DNA of 64,000 nucleotides from Vibrio sp. RE86 (GTDB lineage Bacteria; Pseudomonadota; Gammaproteobacteria; Enterobacterales; Vibrionaceae): contig NZ_VTXI01000017.1 in assembly GCF_013114545.1 (NCBI RefSeq), positions 39,706-103,705 of the forward strand, in the 5' to 3' direction. This document shows, one piece after another, positions 35,499 to 43,644 of this stretch. Made by a program: the position numbers and the translations under genes. The notes beneath the pieces were generated by a model. That model did not search any database and was not told the DNA's origin. It saw only the letters and a program-made list of their open reading frames with translations. Each line of letters opens with the position of its first letter. Within the stretch, counting starts at the first letter, position 1.

Positions 35499-36818
35499 AT
35501 GAATCTTGAATCCACCTTTGAACATCCGCTTAGACCGTACAAATCCCACAATTACCGTTTGGTACTTGGACTAAGTGGTGGATTAGATTCTAGAGTCATG
35601 TTGCAACTTATGGCGAACTACCAAGCGGTTCATCGAGTAGAGTGCTTGGCTGTTCACGTTCATCATGGGCTGAGCCCTTTTGCTGATGAATGGGCAAAGC
35701 GGTGTGAAGGTTGGTGTAGAGAACTTGGCGTTGCATTTCGTCTTGAAAAAGTTTCTTTAGATCTCGAGGGGCGAAGCTTGGAAGAGAGTGCTCGTGAAGC
35801 CCGTTACCAAGCGTTAAAAAAACATCTATCTCATCAAGATGTGCTGTTGGTGGGGCAGCATGCCGACGACCAACTAGAAACCTTTTTGCTTGCGTTAAAA
35901 CGGGGGAGTGGGCCTAAAGGACTCTCCTCTATGGCTCAAGTGATGCCATTTGGTGATTCACTGCTTATTCGGCCACTGTTGAATGCGACACGAGCTGATA
36001 TTGAAAGTTTTGCGAAGGCGCATCAGCTTGACTGGGTTGAAGATGAAAGCAATCAAGACCAACGTTTTGAGCGCAACTTTGTACGCCATAGTATTACGCC
36101 AGTAATGACCGAGCGTTGGCCTCATATCAGGCAATCTATCCAGAGAAGTACCGAGCTTTGTGCAGAACAAGAACAGTTACTTGATGAGCTGATGCAGGAG
36201 AAACTCGTTAACACCCTGCACGCAGACGGCAGCCTTATCATCGACGTGTTAGAACAAAATAGTGCACTGGCCAGAATGCGTTTACTGCGTATGTGGATAG
36301 AGAAGGCTGGCCTAAAAATGCCGAGCCGTGTTCAGTTGACTAAAATTTGGCAAGAAGTCGCGATGTCTCAACAAGACGCCAATCCTCAATTAACGCTGTC
36401 AGAGGGGCAAATTAGGCGTTTTTCAAATCGACTCTATCTGGTGCAAGAGTGGCAATCTCTCGAGCAGTGGCAAACACCAATCAATTTGGATGAAAGAGTT
36501 ACCTTGCCGGATGGACTTGGGACGATTACGTTGGCAGCGGATAAAGCTGAGGGTCTATCAATGGAGGCGTTAAGCCAAGCGCCTCTTTGGATCAGTTTTA
36601 ACCCAGAGGGTCTTAGTGCCCACCCAGCCGATCGCACTCGTAGTAGAAAGCTCAAAAAACTTTTCCAAGAGTATGGTGTTCCTAGTTGGCTCCGCCGTAG
36701 AACCCCTATATTGATGTGTGGAGAGCAGGTAGTGGCTGTGGTGAATTTGTTTATTGATCGCCGTTTTATAGGTCAGGACTGTGAACTCATCTGGGACAAG
36801 CCAGCATCGTTTGTGTAA
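35499..36818 (+). CDS. tilS: tRNA(Ile)-lysidine synthase
   Basis: TilS modifies C34 of the CAU-anticodon tRNA-Ile to lysidine so it reads AUA codons. The 439-aa protein has the PP-loop ATPase motif LGLSGGLDS (about 23-31), GQHADDQLETFLL (about 119-131), the TilS substrate-binding middle domain and the C-terminal domain ending with the conserved PSWLRRRTPI segment. It follows accA in Vibrio and E. coli neighbourhoods alike. No clear terminator is seen between it and the cytochrome gene. Confidence 0.95.
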   Translation: MNLESTFEHPLRPYKSHNYRLVLGLSGGLDSRVMLQLMANYQAVHRVECLAVHVHHGLSPFADEWAKRCEGWCRELGVAFRLEKVSLDLEGRSLEESAREARYQALKKHLSHQDVLLVGQHADDQLETFLLALKRGSGPKGLSSMAQVMPFGDSLLIRPLLNATRADIESFAKAHQLDWVEDESNQDQRFERNFVRHSITPVMTERWPHIRQSIQRSTELCAEQEQLLDELMQEKLVNTLHADGSLIIDVLEQNSALARMRLLRMWIEKAGLKMPSRVQLTKIWQEVAMSQQDANPQLTLSEGQIRRFSNRLYLVQEWQSLEQWQTPINLDERVTLPDGLGTITLAADKAEGLSMEALSQAPLWISFNPEGLSAHPADRTRSRKLKKLFQEYGVPSWLRRRTPILMCGEQVVAVVNLFIDRRFIGQDCELIWDKPASFV

Positions 36819-36868
36819 AACTGTATACATAAAAACGTACAATTAATGCGGAATTATAAGGAAGAGCA

Positions 36869-37183
36869 ATGAAAAAAATCGCTATTGGATTGGTTATTGG
36901 TATGGGGCTGCTTAGTGGTCAGGCGCTAGCAGCGGGTGATGCGGCAGCTGGGCAAGCGAAAGCCGCAGTATGTGCAGCGTGTCACGGAGCGGATGGCATT
37001 GCAATGATCCCGGGTTACCCGAACCTTAAAGGACAAAACGAGCAGTACATCATCTCTTCAATCAATGCGTACAAAAACAAAGAGCGCACTGGTGGCTTAG
37101 CCGCCGTGATGCAGGCTCAAGCATCGATGTTGAGCGATCAAGACATTGCTAATCTCGCGGCTTACTATGCGAGCTTGAAGTAG
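36869..37183 (+). CDS. Small periplasmic c-type cytochrome
   Basis: The 104-aa protein has a signal peptide (MKKIAIGLVIGMGLLSGQAL, cut near ALAA) and one haem c site, CAACH at 35-39. The rest, with GYPNLKGQNEQYI and the C-terminal DIANLAAYYASLK helix, resembles single-haem cytochromes of the c4/c554 class. It should carry electrons in the periplasm, but the partner cannot be told from the context. GGAAGAG precedes the ATG. A terminator follows directly. Confidence 0.88.
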   Translation: MKKIAIGLVIGMGLLSGQALAAGDAAAGQAKAAVCAACHGADGIAMIPGYPNLKGQNEQYIISSINAYKNKERTGGLAAVMQAQASMLSDQDIANLAAYYASLK

Positions 37184-37210
37184 TCGAATCTGATACTGCA
37201 ACGAATTTCA

Positions 37211-37239
37211 GCCCGAGCATAGTGTGCTCGGGCTTTTTA
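37211..37239 (+). terminator. Intrinsic terminator of the cytochrome gene
   Basis: GCCCGAGCA-TAG-TGTGCTCGGGC-type stem followed by TTTTTA. Confidence 0.9.
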
Positions 37240-37293
37240 TTACCTAATGATCGTGGGATAATGAATTGAGTTACAACAGTTTAAGGGATGAAC

Positions 37294-37632
37294 ATGAAAA
37301 AGATTGAAGCCATTATTAAGCCATTTAAGTTAGACGATGTTCGAGAAGCATTGGCTGAAGTGGGCATTACCGGCATGACAGTATCTGAAGTGAAAGGCTT
37401 TGGTCGCCAAAAAGGTCATACCGAACTCTACCGTGGCGCGGAGTATATGGTTGATTTTCTGCCTAAAGTAAAATTAGAAATCGTTGTAACCGATGAAGTC
37501 GCTGATCAATGTGTTGATACCATTATTGAAACGGCACAAACAGGAAAAATCGGTGATGGTAAGATTTTTATTACCGACGTAGAACGTATTGTACGTATTC
37601 GTACTGGCGAAGAAGACGAAGACGCAATCTAA
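37294..37632 (+). CDS. glnB: Nitrogen regulatory protein P-II
   Basis: GlnB senses 2-oxoglutarate and ATP/ADP and controls NtrB and the glutamine synthetase adenylyltransferase; it is uridylylated on Tyr51 by GlnD (encoded at 12.1-14.7 kb). The T-loop KGHTELYRGAEY places that tyrosine at residue 51. I chose ATG 37294 (112 aa) because AAGGG lies six bases upstream; the ATG at 37288 sits too close to it and would add two residues. A terminator follows immediately, with the next gene's ribosome-binding site right behind it. Confidence 0.95.
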   Translation: MKKIEAIIKPFKLDDVREALAEVGITGMTVSEVKGFGRQKGHTELYRGAEYMVDFLPKVKLEIVVTDEVADQCVDTIIETAQTGKIGDGKIFITDVERIVRIRTGEEDEDAI

Positions 37633-37645
37633 AAAACTAGTTTCG

Positions 37646-37673
37646 AAAAAGAGCCTATAGGCTCTTTTTTTGT
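37646..37673 (+). terminator. Intrinsic terminator of glnB
   Basis: AAAAAGAGCC-TATA-GGCTCTTTTT hairpin with long T run. Confidence 0.9.
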
Positions 37674-37687
37674 TTTGGGGTAAAGCG

Positions 37688-38557
37688 ATGAGAAAGCCAC
37701 TATTAATCTCACTTCCGTTGATTATTGCTACTGTGACAGTGATTGGATATCACGCTATTTTTTCGTTGCCAGAGCGCGCGCAGGTGTCCGCAATATCGGC
37801 TGATAAAACTGAGTTAGCATTGCAGTGCTATAAGAGCAAAGACGCAGCAAGCATCGATAACAACGGTGAACTTAATATATTGGTTTGGAACATCTATAAG
37901 CAGAACCGAGACAATTGGAAACAAAGCCTAAACCAACTAATCCAAGGCAAGCAACTTGCTCTGTTTCAGGAAGCAAGCATGAGCGAAGAGCTCAAAGTGT
38001 GGATCGGTGAGCAAGGTTGGTTTGGCAGTCAAGTCGATGCATTTAAGGCATTTCAGACGACTGCAGGGGTGTTGAACCTCTCTTATAGCTCGCCTTTAAA
38101 AGCGTGTGCTTACACTGAACTTGAACCTTGGCTCAGATTGCCAAAGTCTGCGCTCTATGCGTTGTACCCACTCTCTAATGGTCAGCAATTGGCCGTGGTG
38201 AATATCCATGCGGTGAACTTCACTTATGGAACGGTAGAATATCAACGTCAGCTAGGCGTGTTGGTCGATGAGCTTGAGCAACATTCAGGGCCAATTATTG
38301 TTGCGGGTGACTTTAATAGCTGGAGTGAAGAAAGACTTGGTGTGATGCAGAGTGCGTTAAAACGCATTGGTGTGGCAGAAGTCGCGTTTAACCCCGATTA
38401 TCGGACTGAGTTTGTCACTGGATTGGCTCTGGATCATGTGTTCTATCGAGGGCTTGTCCTAGAAACAGCAGAGGCGCCGCAATCGGACGCCTCTGATCAT
38501 AATCCTTTATTGGTGCAATTCCGGTTAGAAAATCAGAATGTACAGAGCCCAAATTAA
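37688..38557 (+). CDS. yafD: Endonuclease/exonuclease/phosphatase-fold protein, YafD-like
   Basis: The 289-aa protein matches E. coli YafD (UPF0294). A hydrophobic helix at about 5-25 should anchor it in the inner membrane with the catalytic domain outside. EEP-fold motifs are present: NILVWNIYKQN (about 66-76), LFQEAS (metal-binding Glu), NIHAVNF, VAGDFNSW and the final SDHNPLLV. The substrate is unknown. ATG 37688 follows GGGGTAAA; an in-frame TTG at 37670 is within the glnB terminator. Its last 33 bases overlap the 3' end of the converging Yip1-type gene. Confidence 0.85.
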   Translation: MRKPLLISLPLIIATVTVIGYHAIFSLPERAQVSAISADKTELALQCYKSKDAASIDNNGELNILVWNIYKQNRDNWKQSLNQLIQGKQLALFQEASMSEELKVWIGEQGWFGSQVDAFKAFQTTAGVLNLSYSSPLKACAYTELEPWLRLPKSALYALYPLSNGQQLAVVNIHAVNFTYGTVEYQRQLGVLVDELEQHSGPIIVAGDFNSWSEERLGVMQSALKRIGVAEVAFNPDYRTEFVTGLALDHVFYRGLVLETAEAPQSDASDHNPLLVQFRLENQNVQSPN

Positions 38558-39211
38558 GTAGTACCCCACCCAAGGTAGGGCAGAGATTGCTAACGCTTGA
38601 CCGCGTTCAAACTCTGTCCAAACGCCAATAGCGGCATAGCCTAAGGCAATATACCAAGGCAGTAGAAGTGGGAATGAGCTGGCAAATTGCGACCACTCGT
38701 TAGTCAGCGGTAGCTTTAATAGACCATTCAGGCTATTGAGGTCGGCAGCGTAAACCATCACTTGGCCGTGCTTGAGCAATACACTGATGTAGCTCGCTAG
38801 ATCACCAATCACGGCAGGGAAGGTAATTACAGCGCCTGCTGCAAACCATTTCCAAAAACCATGTTGATGCTGACTAGGTTTAGTCGCAAGGTTGAACCAG
38901 AACGCTAGCATCAAGATCGTCAATGTACGGCCTGCCATATCACTGATAATTTCACTGGCCATTAAGGTATTGGCGTCCAGTAGCTCAAGCTGCTTTGGGT
39001 TAGTCTGCTCAAGCTGAAGGGTTAATGCGTCTTTTAACCATTCAAAATTGACCAAGTCAAAATACGAACCCCAAAATAAAAAGGGTGTTAGCAACAAAAC
39101 AACGTAAGGCTGCCAACCCCAGGCTCCACGTTGGTAAAGTGCAAGGAAACACGCGCTCGGAGAGCGGAAAATATCTAACAGCATAACCAATGGGTTACTT
39201 GAGGGGGTCAT
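38525..39211 (-). CDS. Yip1-family inner membrane protein
   Basis: The 228-aa protein has about five hydrophobic segments (around residues 36-55, 90-108, 120-142, 178-198 and 204-226) and the layout of bacterial Yip1-domain proteins. Function is unknown. Its ATG overlaps the mltD stop (ATGA, 39208-39211), so it is translationally coupled to mltD and may assist envelope remodelling. Its 3' end runs 33 bp into yafD on the other strand. Confidence 0.75.
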   Translation of the reverse strand: MTPSSNPLVMLLDIFRSPSACFLALYQRGAWGWQPYVVLLLTPFLFWGSYFDLVNFEWLKDALTLQLEQTNPKQLELLDANTLMASEIISDMAGRTLTILMLAFWFNLATKPSQHQHGFWKWFAAGAVITFPAVIGDLASYISVLLKHGQVMVYAADLNSLNGLLKLPLTNEWSQFASSFPLLLPWYIALGYAAIGVWTEFERGQALAISALPWVGYYLIWALYILIF

Positions 39212-40767
39212 ACACTCACCTTAGTTACATCGACATATAGCTTCAGCTTTTGACCTGGTTTAAGGTACTTCTGTTTGCTGAGGTCGTTCCATTTCACGAT
39301 GTCTTTTGACTTCACTTTGAACTTGCTTGCAATACCACTGATGGTATCGCCAGAACGAACGTTATAGAAAACGGTACGAATAATGGCGCCATCGGAGTTG
39401 TTCTTCCAAATCACGAGTTTTTGGCCGACGCGTAATGTATCTCTTGGACCCATACCATTCCATTTAGCTAGGGATTGGTGAGAGACTTTATTCTCTTTCG
39501 CAATTGACCAAAGACTGTCGCCAGAACGAACCGTGTGGGTCAATTTATATTGGCCACGACTCTTTGATTGCGTTTTTGCTAAGCGGTTCGTAGCACTTAA
39601 TGCGTAAGCTTTATCATCTTGAGTGGATGTTGGGATCATCAGGTGCTGGCCAACACGAATGTTATTGTTGGTCATATTGTTCGCATTGCGAATCACACTT
39701 GAGGTTGTATTGTACGTTTGTGCCAACACGCTCAAGCTATCACCTGATTTGACCTTGTATCGAACCACCTTCATGCCTTTGCCACGATTTTTGTTCACCG
39801 CTATGGTGAATTGATCAACGCTTGATGTTGGTAGCAGCAGTTGATGGGGCCCTTCAGGTGCGGTTGCCCATTGATTGTAAGCTGGATTTAGGCCTTGAAG
39901 TTCTTTGACTGTAATGCCCGCATACTGGGCGGCAATAGCAAGATCAAGTTGCTCTTTCGGGTCGACGATCTCAACAACAGGTTTGTTGGCAATCGCAGGA
40001 ATGTCGATGCCGTATTTTTCTTGGTTGGAGATCACGTCGGCCAATGCCAGTAGCTTTGGCACATAACCGCTGGTCTCTTTAGGTAAGTCTAGAGAAAAGA
40101 AATCAATAGGCTTGCCTAAGTTTTTGTTCTTGCGGATTGCACGTGAGACTCGACCACCACCACTATTGTAAGCGGCAATTGCGTGTGTCCATTCACCATC
40201 AAAACGTTTGTTCAGATACGTTAGGTAATCAAGCGCAGCGTCTGTCGAAGCAGGTACATCTCGACGGCCGTCATACCAAAAGTTTTGTTCGAGTCCTTGT
40301 TGTTTACCTGTTGCGGGCACGAATTGCCATAGACCTGCTGCGCTGCCATGAGAATAGGCAAAAGCATCAAAAGAGCTTTCTACAATAGGTAACAGAGCGA
40401 GTTCGAGGGGAAGATCTCGCTGCTCTATCTTTTCGGTAATCAGGTACAAAAATGGTTCAGCACGTTTTGACACTGTGCGTAAGTGACTTGGGTGCTTGAG
40501 GTACCAAGTACGGTAGTAATCCACCAACTTGTGGTTTGGAATCGGCATTTCTAGCTGCATTGCAATGCGCTGCCAGACATCTTCCTGAGCCTGAGGTGTG
40601 ACCACTGGCTGTGGTTTTTCTACTGGTTTAGCAGGCTGAGTTGTAGACTCAGTTTGCTTTGGTGGTGTGTTTGTTTCTGGAGATACGGCTTCTCCAGAAT
40701 CATTTGGCTGGGTAAGTTGACAGCCAGATAAGACTAGCGCTAATACCCAGCTGTGTTTAACTCGCAT
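39208..40767 (-). CDS. mltD: Membrane-bound lytic murein transglycosylase D
   Basis: MltD cleaves peptidoglycan glycan strands with 1,6-anhydro ring formation. The 519-aa precursor is a lipoprotein (LSGC lipobox near residue 16). After a Pro/Thr/Glu-rich linker (about 20-60), the goose-lysozyme-like SLT domain (about 105-255) has the catalytic Glu in LLPIVESSFD and the GLWQF and AIAAYNSGGGRV motifs. Three LysM peptidoglycan-binding repeats follow (each with a YKVKSGDSLS-like start, about residues 335-515). It is in tandem with gloB upstream, as in E. coli, and with the Yip1-type gene downstream. Confidence 0.95.
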   Translation of the reverse strand: MRVKHSWVLALVLSGCQLTQPNDSGEAVSPETNTPPKQTESTTQPAKPVEKPQPVVTPQAQEDVWQRIAMQLEMPIPNHKLVDYYRTWYLKHPSHLRTVSKRAEPFLYLITEKIEQRDLPLELALLPIVESSFDAFAYSHGSAAGLWQFVPATGKQQGLEQNFWYDGRRDVPASTDAALDYLTYLNKRFDGEWTHAIAAYNSGGGRVSRAIRKNKNLGKPIDFFSLDLPKETSGYVPKLLALADVISNQEKYGIDIPAIANKPVVEIVDPKEQLDLAIAAQYAGITVKELQGLNPAYNQWATAPEGPHQLLLPTSSVDQFTIAVNKNRGKGMKVVRYKVKSGDSLSVLAQTYNTTSSVIRNANNMTNNNIRVGQHLMIPTSTQDDKAYALSATNRLAKTQSKSRGQYKLTHTVRSGDSLWSIAKENKVSHQSLAKWNGMGPRDTLRVGQKLVIWKNNSDGAIIRTVFYNVRSGDTISGIASKFKVKSKDIVKWNDLSKQKYLKPGQKLKLYVDVTKVSV

Positions 40768-40837
40768 TTCACAGCCCTTTTTTTCTTTGGCTGCTGATAA
40801 TACTTGTCACAATTAGCAAGTGACAAGCGGCAAAACG

Positions 40838-41596
40838 TTAAAATTCGTTCTTCCACTCACGTAATGCAGTAAAAATCGCTAATGAATCGGTTTCTGAGGT
40901 GCGGTTTGACACCGAACGAATGATGCTTGGTTCATCCGTTCGCAAAAATGGGTTGATCCATTTCTCTTGGCGAATGGTGGTTGGCAGCGTTGGTTTATTC
41001 TGAGCTCGCAGGCGGTTGACTTCGTCACGGTAGTTCTGAAGTTTTTCATTGTCAGGCTCGACTGCGAGTGCAAAGGCTAGGTTGCTGGCAGTGTACTCAT
41101 GGGCACAAAAGACTTGAGTCTCTTCAGGGAGAGCGACAAGTTTACTCAATGAAGTGTGCATTTGCTCCATAGTACCTTCGAAAACACGGCCGCACCCGGC
41201 AGAGAACAACACATCGCCACAAAACAGCTTGCTGTCACCAACATAGCCGATATGACCGAGAGTATGACCCTCTAAACCCAAAACAAAGAACACCTCATCA
41301 AATAACTCTATTTGATCGCCTGCATTGACAGGAAGGGTCAAGGTAGGCACTGGCTCATCGGCTGGCCCCACAACATCAATGTTAGGAAATTGTCGAACCA
41401 ATTCAGGCACACCACCAATGTGATCGTTGTGGTGGTGGGTGATCAGAATCGCTTCTAAACTGAGATCGTGCTCTTTTAGGTACGACAGTACAGGTGCAGC
41501 ATCACCTGGATCAACAACCGCACAACGGCGATCGCTATTTTGAATCAGCCAGATGTAATTATCATTAAATGCGGGTATGCTTTTGATATTCAACAT
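40838..41596 (-). CDS. gloB: Hydroxyacylglutathione hydrolase (glyoxalase II)
   Basis: GloB hydrolyses S-lactoylglutathione to lactate and glutathione, completing methylglyoxal detoxification. The 252-aa metallo-beta-lactamase-fold protein has the metal motif THHHNDHIGG (about 52-61), further histidines in LEGHTLGHIG and CAHEYTASN, and FCGDVLFSAGCGR. The start at 41596 gives MLNIKSIPAFNDNYIW, matching the family N-terminus; five upstream in-frame residues are unlikely. It is divergent from the methyltransferase gene (33-bp gap). Confidence 0.95.
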   Translation of the reverse strand: MLNIKSIPAFNDNYIWLIQNSDRRCAVVDPGDAAPVLSYLKEHDLSLEAILITHHHNDHIGGVPELVRQFPNIDVVGPADEPVPTLTLPVNAGDQIELFDEVFFVLGLEGHTLGHIGYVGDSKLFCGDVLFSAGCGRVFEGTMEQMHTSLSKLVALPEETQVFCAHEYTASNLAFALAVEPDNEKLQNYRDEVNRLRAQNKPTLPTTIRQEKWINPFLRTDEPSIIRSVSNRTSETDSLAIFTALREWKNEF

Positions 41597-41629
41597 AGTT
41601 GTGTCTCCCAAGGGTGAAGCAGGTTAAAC

Positions 41630-42370
41630 ATGAAACCAGCACGTAGCGCTAAAAAGCTTGAAAAACCGCATTCGTGGTCTCAGCTGAAAAATGGCCAATG
41701 GGTTAGTGAATCCATTCAGACCCGCGTTGATGAGTGGTGCCCTAAGCTGTTTGGCTACCATTTACTCAAGCTGGGTGGTCTAAGCTGCGAGTTAACCAGC
41801 TTCAACTGTAACATTCAACATCAAGTTCAGTTAGATATCCAGAACCCTTTGCATAATGTGATTGCAGATGGTTACGATTTGCCCTTTTTAGAGAAAAGTT
41901 TTGATGCGGTCTTGATGGCGCACCAACTAGATTACTGTAATGACCCTCATAGGATGCTGCGTGAAGTCGACAGAGTTATGATGGATGACGGCTATCTTAT
42001 CATCACGGGTTTTAATCCTATCAGCTTTACAGGGCTAGGAAGCTTGATGCCTTGGCGTCGAAATAATCTACCTTGGAGCGGGCGTATGTTTACACCAAAT
42101 CGAGTGAAAGATTGGCTCGGGCTGTTGAATTTCCAAGTCATTGAGTGTGATAGCTACGCTCTTTTTCCGATGCAGAAGTATCGCACTATGTGGACATGGC
42201 TTGAGAACAGCTTAGGTGATTGGGCTTCACCGATGGGCAGTCTCTATTTTATTGTCGCGAGAAAGCGTACTTACCCACTAAAACCGATCAAACCCCACTG
42301 GAAGCTTAAACGAAAATTGACGCCCGTGAGCGTCAATTACAAAGTGTCTAATAAGCAGCGTTCAGACTGA
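41630..42370 (+). CDS. yafS: SAM-dependent methyltransferase, YafS-like
   Basis: The 246-aa protein has a class I methyltransferase core: ADGYDLPFLEKSFDAVLMAH (about 79-98), EVDRVMMDDGYLIITGFNP (motif around 114-132). It corresponds to YafS, which sits between gloB and rnhA in E. coli. The substrate is unknown; many neighbours of this kind were proposed to act in quinone or small-molecule methylation, which I cannot confirm. It is divergent from gloB and converges on rnhA, with 10 bp between the two stops. Confidence 0.82.
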   Translation: MKPARSAKKLEKPHSWSQLKNGQWVSESIQTRVDEWCPKLFGYHLLKLGGLSCELTSFNCNIQHQVQLDIQNPLHNVIADGYDLPFLEKSFDAVLMAHQLDYCNDPHRMLREVDRVMMDDGYLIITGFNPISFTGLGSLMPWRRNNLPWSGRMFTPNRVKDWLGLLNFQVIECDSYALFPMQKYRTMWTWLENSLGDWASPMGSLYFIVARKRTYPLKPIKPHWKLKRKLTPVSVNYKVSNKQRSD

Positions 42371-42380
42371 TCAACAGAGC

Positions 42381-42845
42381 CTAGCTTGGTTGGTAACCCG
42401 TGTCTTCTTCTGTCGGGTTTTCAGCTGCTTTACGTGCTAGTTCGTCACACATTTCGTTCTCTCTATGCCCAGCGTGGCCTTTTACCCAGCGCCAATCAAC
42501 GGTGTGGCGTTCAGTTTCATTATCTAGAGCTTTCCATAGATCGGCATTTTTAACGGGTTTTTTATCGGCCGTTTTCCAGCCGCGTTTTTTCCAGTTGTGA
42601 ATCCACTGAGTGATCCCCTGACGAACGTATTGGCTATCGGTGGTAAGAATGACATCACAAGGCTCTTTTAATGCTTGCAGTGCAACGATGGTTGCCAGCA
42701 TTTCCATGCGGTTGTTGGTCGTCAGGGTGTAGCCTTTTGCTAAGGTCTTTTCTGTCTGCTTATAGCGAAGTACGACGCCATAGCCACCGGGTCCTGGGTT
42801 ACCTAAACAAGAACCATCAGTGAAAATTTCCACTTGTTTCGTCAT
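42381..42845 (-). CDS. rnhA: Ribonuclease HI
   Basis: RNase HI degrades the RNA strand of RNA-DNA hybrids. The 154-aa length is the standard one. The DEDD catalytic residues are visible: Asp10 (IFTDGSCLGNPG), Glu in NNRMEM (48 or so), Asp in TTDSQYV, and Asp in HRENEMCDELAR near the C-terminus. It is divergent from dnaQ with a 56-bp shared promoter region, as in E. coli where the rnhA and dnaQ promoters overlap. Confidence 0.96.
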   Translation of the reverse strand: MTKQVEIFTDGSCLGNPGPGGYGVVLRYKQTEKTLAKGYTLTTNNRMEMLATIVALQALKEPCDVILTTDSQYVRQGITQWIHNWKKRGWKTADKKPVKNADLWKALDNETERHTVDWRWVKGHAGHRENEMCDELARKAAENPTEEDTGYQPS

Positions 42846-42901
42846 GATTTGATACTATTGGGTTAAGCACATTATTGGCATAGTCTGACACATATTTTGT
42901 T

Positions 42902-43636
42902 ATGAATACTAGCAACAATTCTGAACAACATCGTATCGTCGTTCTCGATACGGAAACCACCGGTATGAACCAAGAAGGTGGCCCTCATTACCAAGGTCAC
43001 CGAATCGTCGAAATCGGTGCGGTAGAAATCATCAATCGCAAATTAACAGGGCGTCACTTCCATTGTTACATCAAACCCGATCGTGATATTCAGCCCGAGG
43101 CGATTGGCGTTCATGGTATTACTGATGAATTCCTCGTTGATAAACCTGAGTACCGAGATGTCCATAAAGAGTTTTTAGATTTCATCAAAGGCTCTGAGCT
43201 GGTCGCTCACAATGCGCCCTTCGATACCGGCTTTATGGATTACGAATTTTCGATGCTCGATCCGAGCATTGGTAAAACGGACGACTTCTGTAAAGTGACC
43301 GATACGCTGGCCATGGCGAAAAAGATTTTCCCTGGCAAGCGAAACAACCTTGATGTGCTTTGTGATCGTTATGGCATCGATAACTCGCATCGTACTCTTC
43401 ACGGGGCATTGCTCGATGCGGAGATCCTAGCGGACGTTTACCTGTTAATGACAGGTGGTCAAACGTCGCTCCAGTTTAATGCTGGTAACTCGGAAGGTGG
43501 TGGTGAAGAGATAAAACGTGCAGCAAATGGACGAAAAGCGCTAAAGATTCTGCGTGCAACGGCCGATGAAATAGAAGCCCATAATAATAGATTAGATATC
43601 GTCGAGAAAAACGGAAGTTGTCTCTGGCGTCAGTAG
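42902..43636 (+). CDS. dnaQ: DNA polymerase III epsilon subunit (proofreading exonuclease)
   Basis: DnaQ is the 3'-5' exonuclease of the replicative polymerase and binds the PHP domain of DnaE. The 244-aa protein has Exo I (VLDTETTGMN, Asp16/Glu18), Exo II (HNAPFDTGF) and Exo III (HGALLDAEILADV) motifs, then a flexible linker with QTSLQF, which resembles a beta-clamp binding motif, and a C-terminal DnaE-binding tail. It overlaps no gene but is 8 bp from the TIGR03503 gene, so they may share a transcript. Confidence 0.96.
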   Translation: MNTSNNSEQHRIVVLDTETTGMNQEGGPHYQGHRIVEIGAVEIINRKLTGRHFHCYIKPDRDIQPEAIGVHGITDEFLVDKPEYRDVHKEFLDFIKGSELVAHNAPFDTGFMDYEFSMLDPSIGKTDDFCKVTDTLAMAKKIFPGKRNNLDVLCDRYGIDNSHRTLHGALLDAEILADVYLLMTGGQTSLQFNAGNSEGGGEEIKRAANGRKALKILRATADEIEAHNNRLDIVEKNGSCLWRQ

Positions 43637-43644
43637 GAGAAAGG

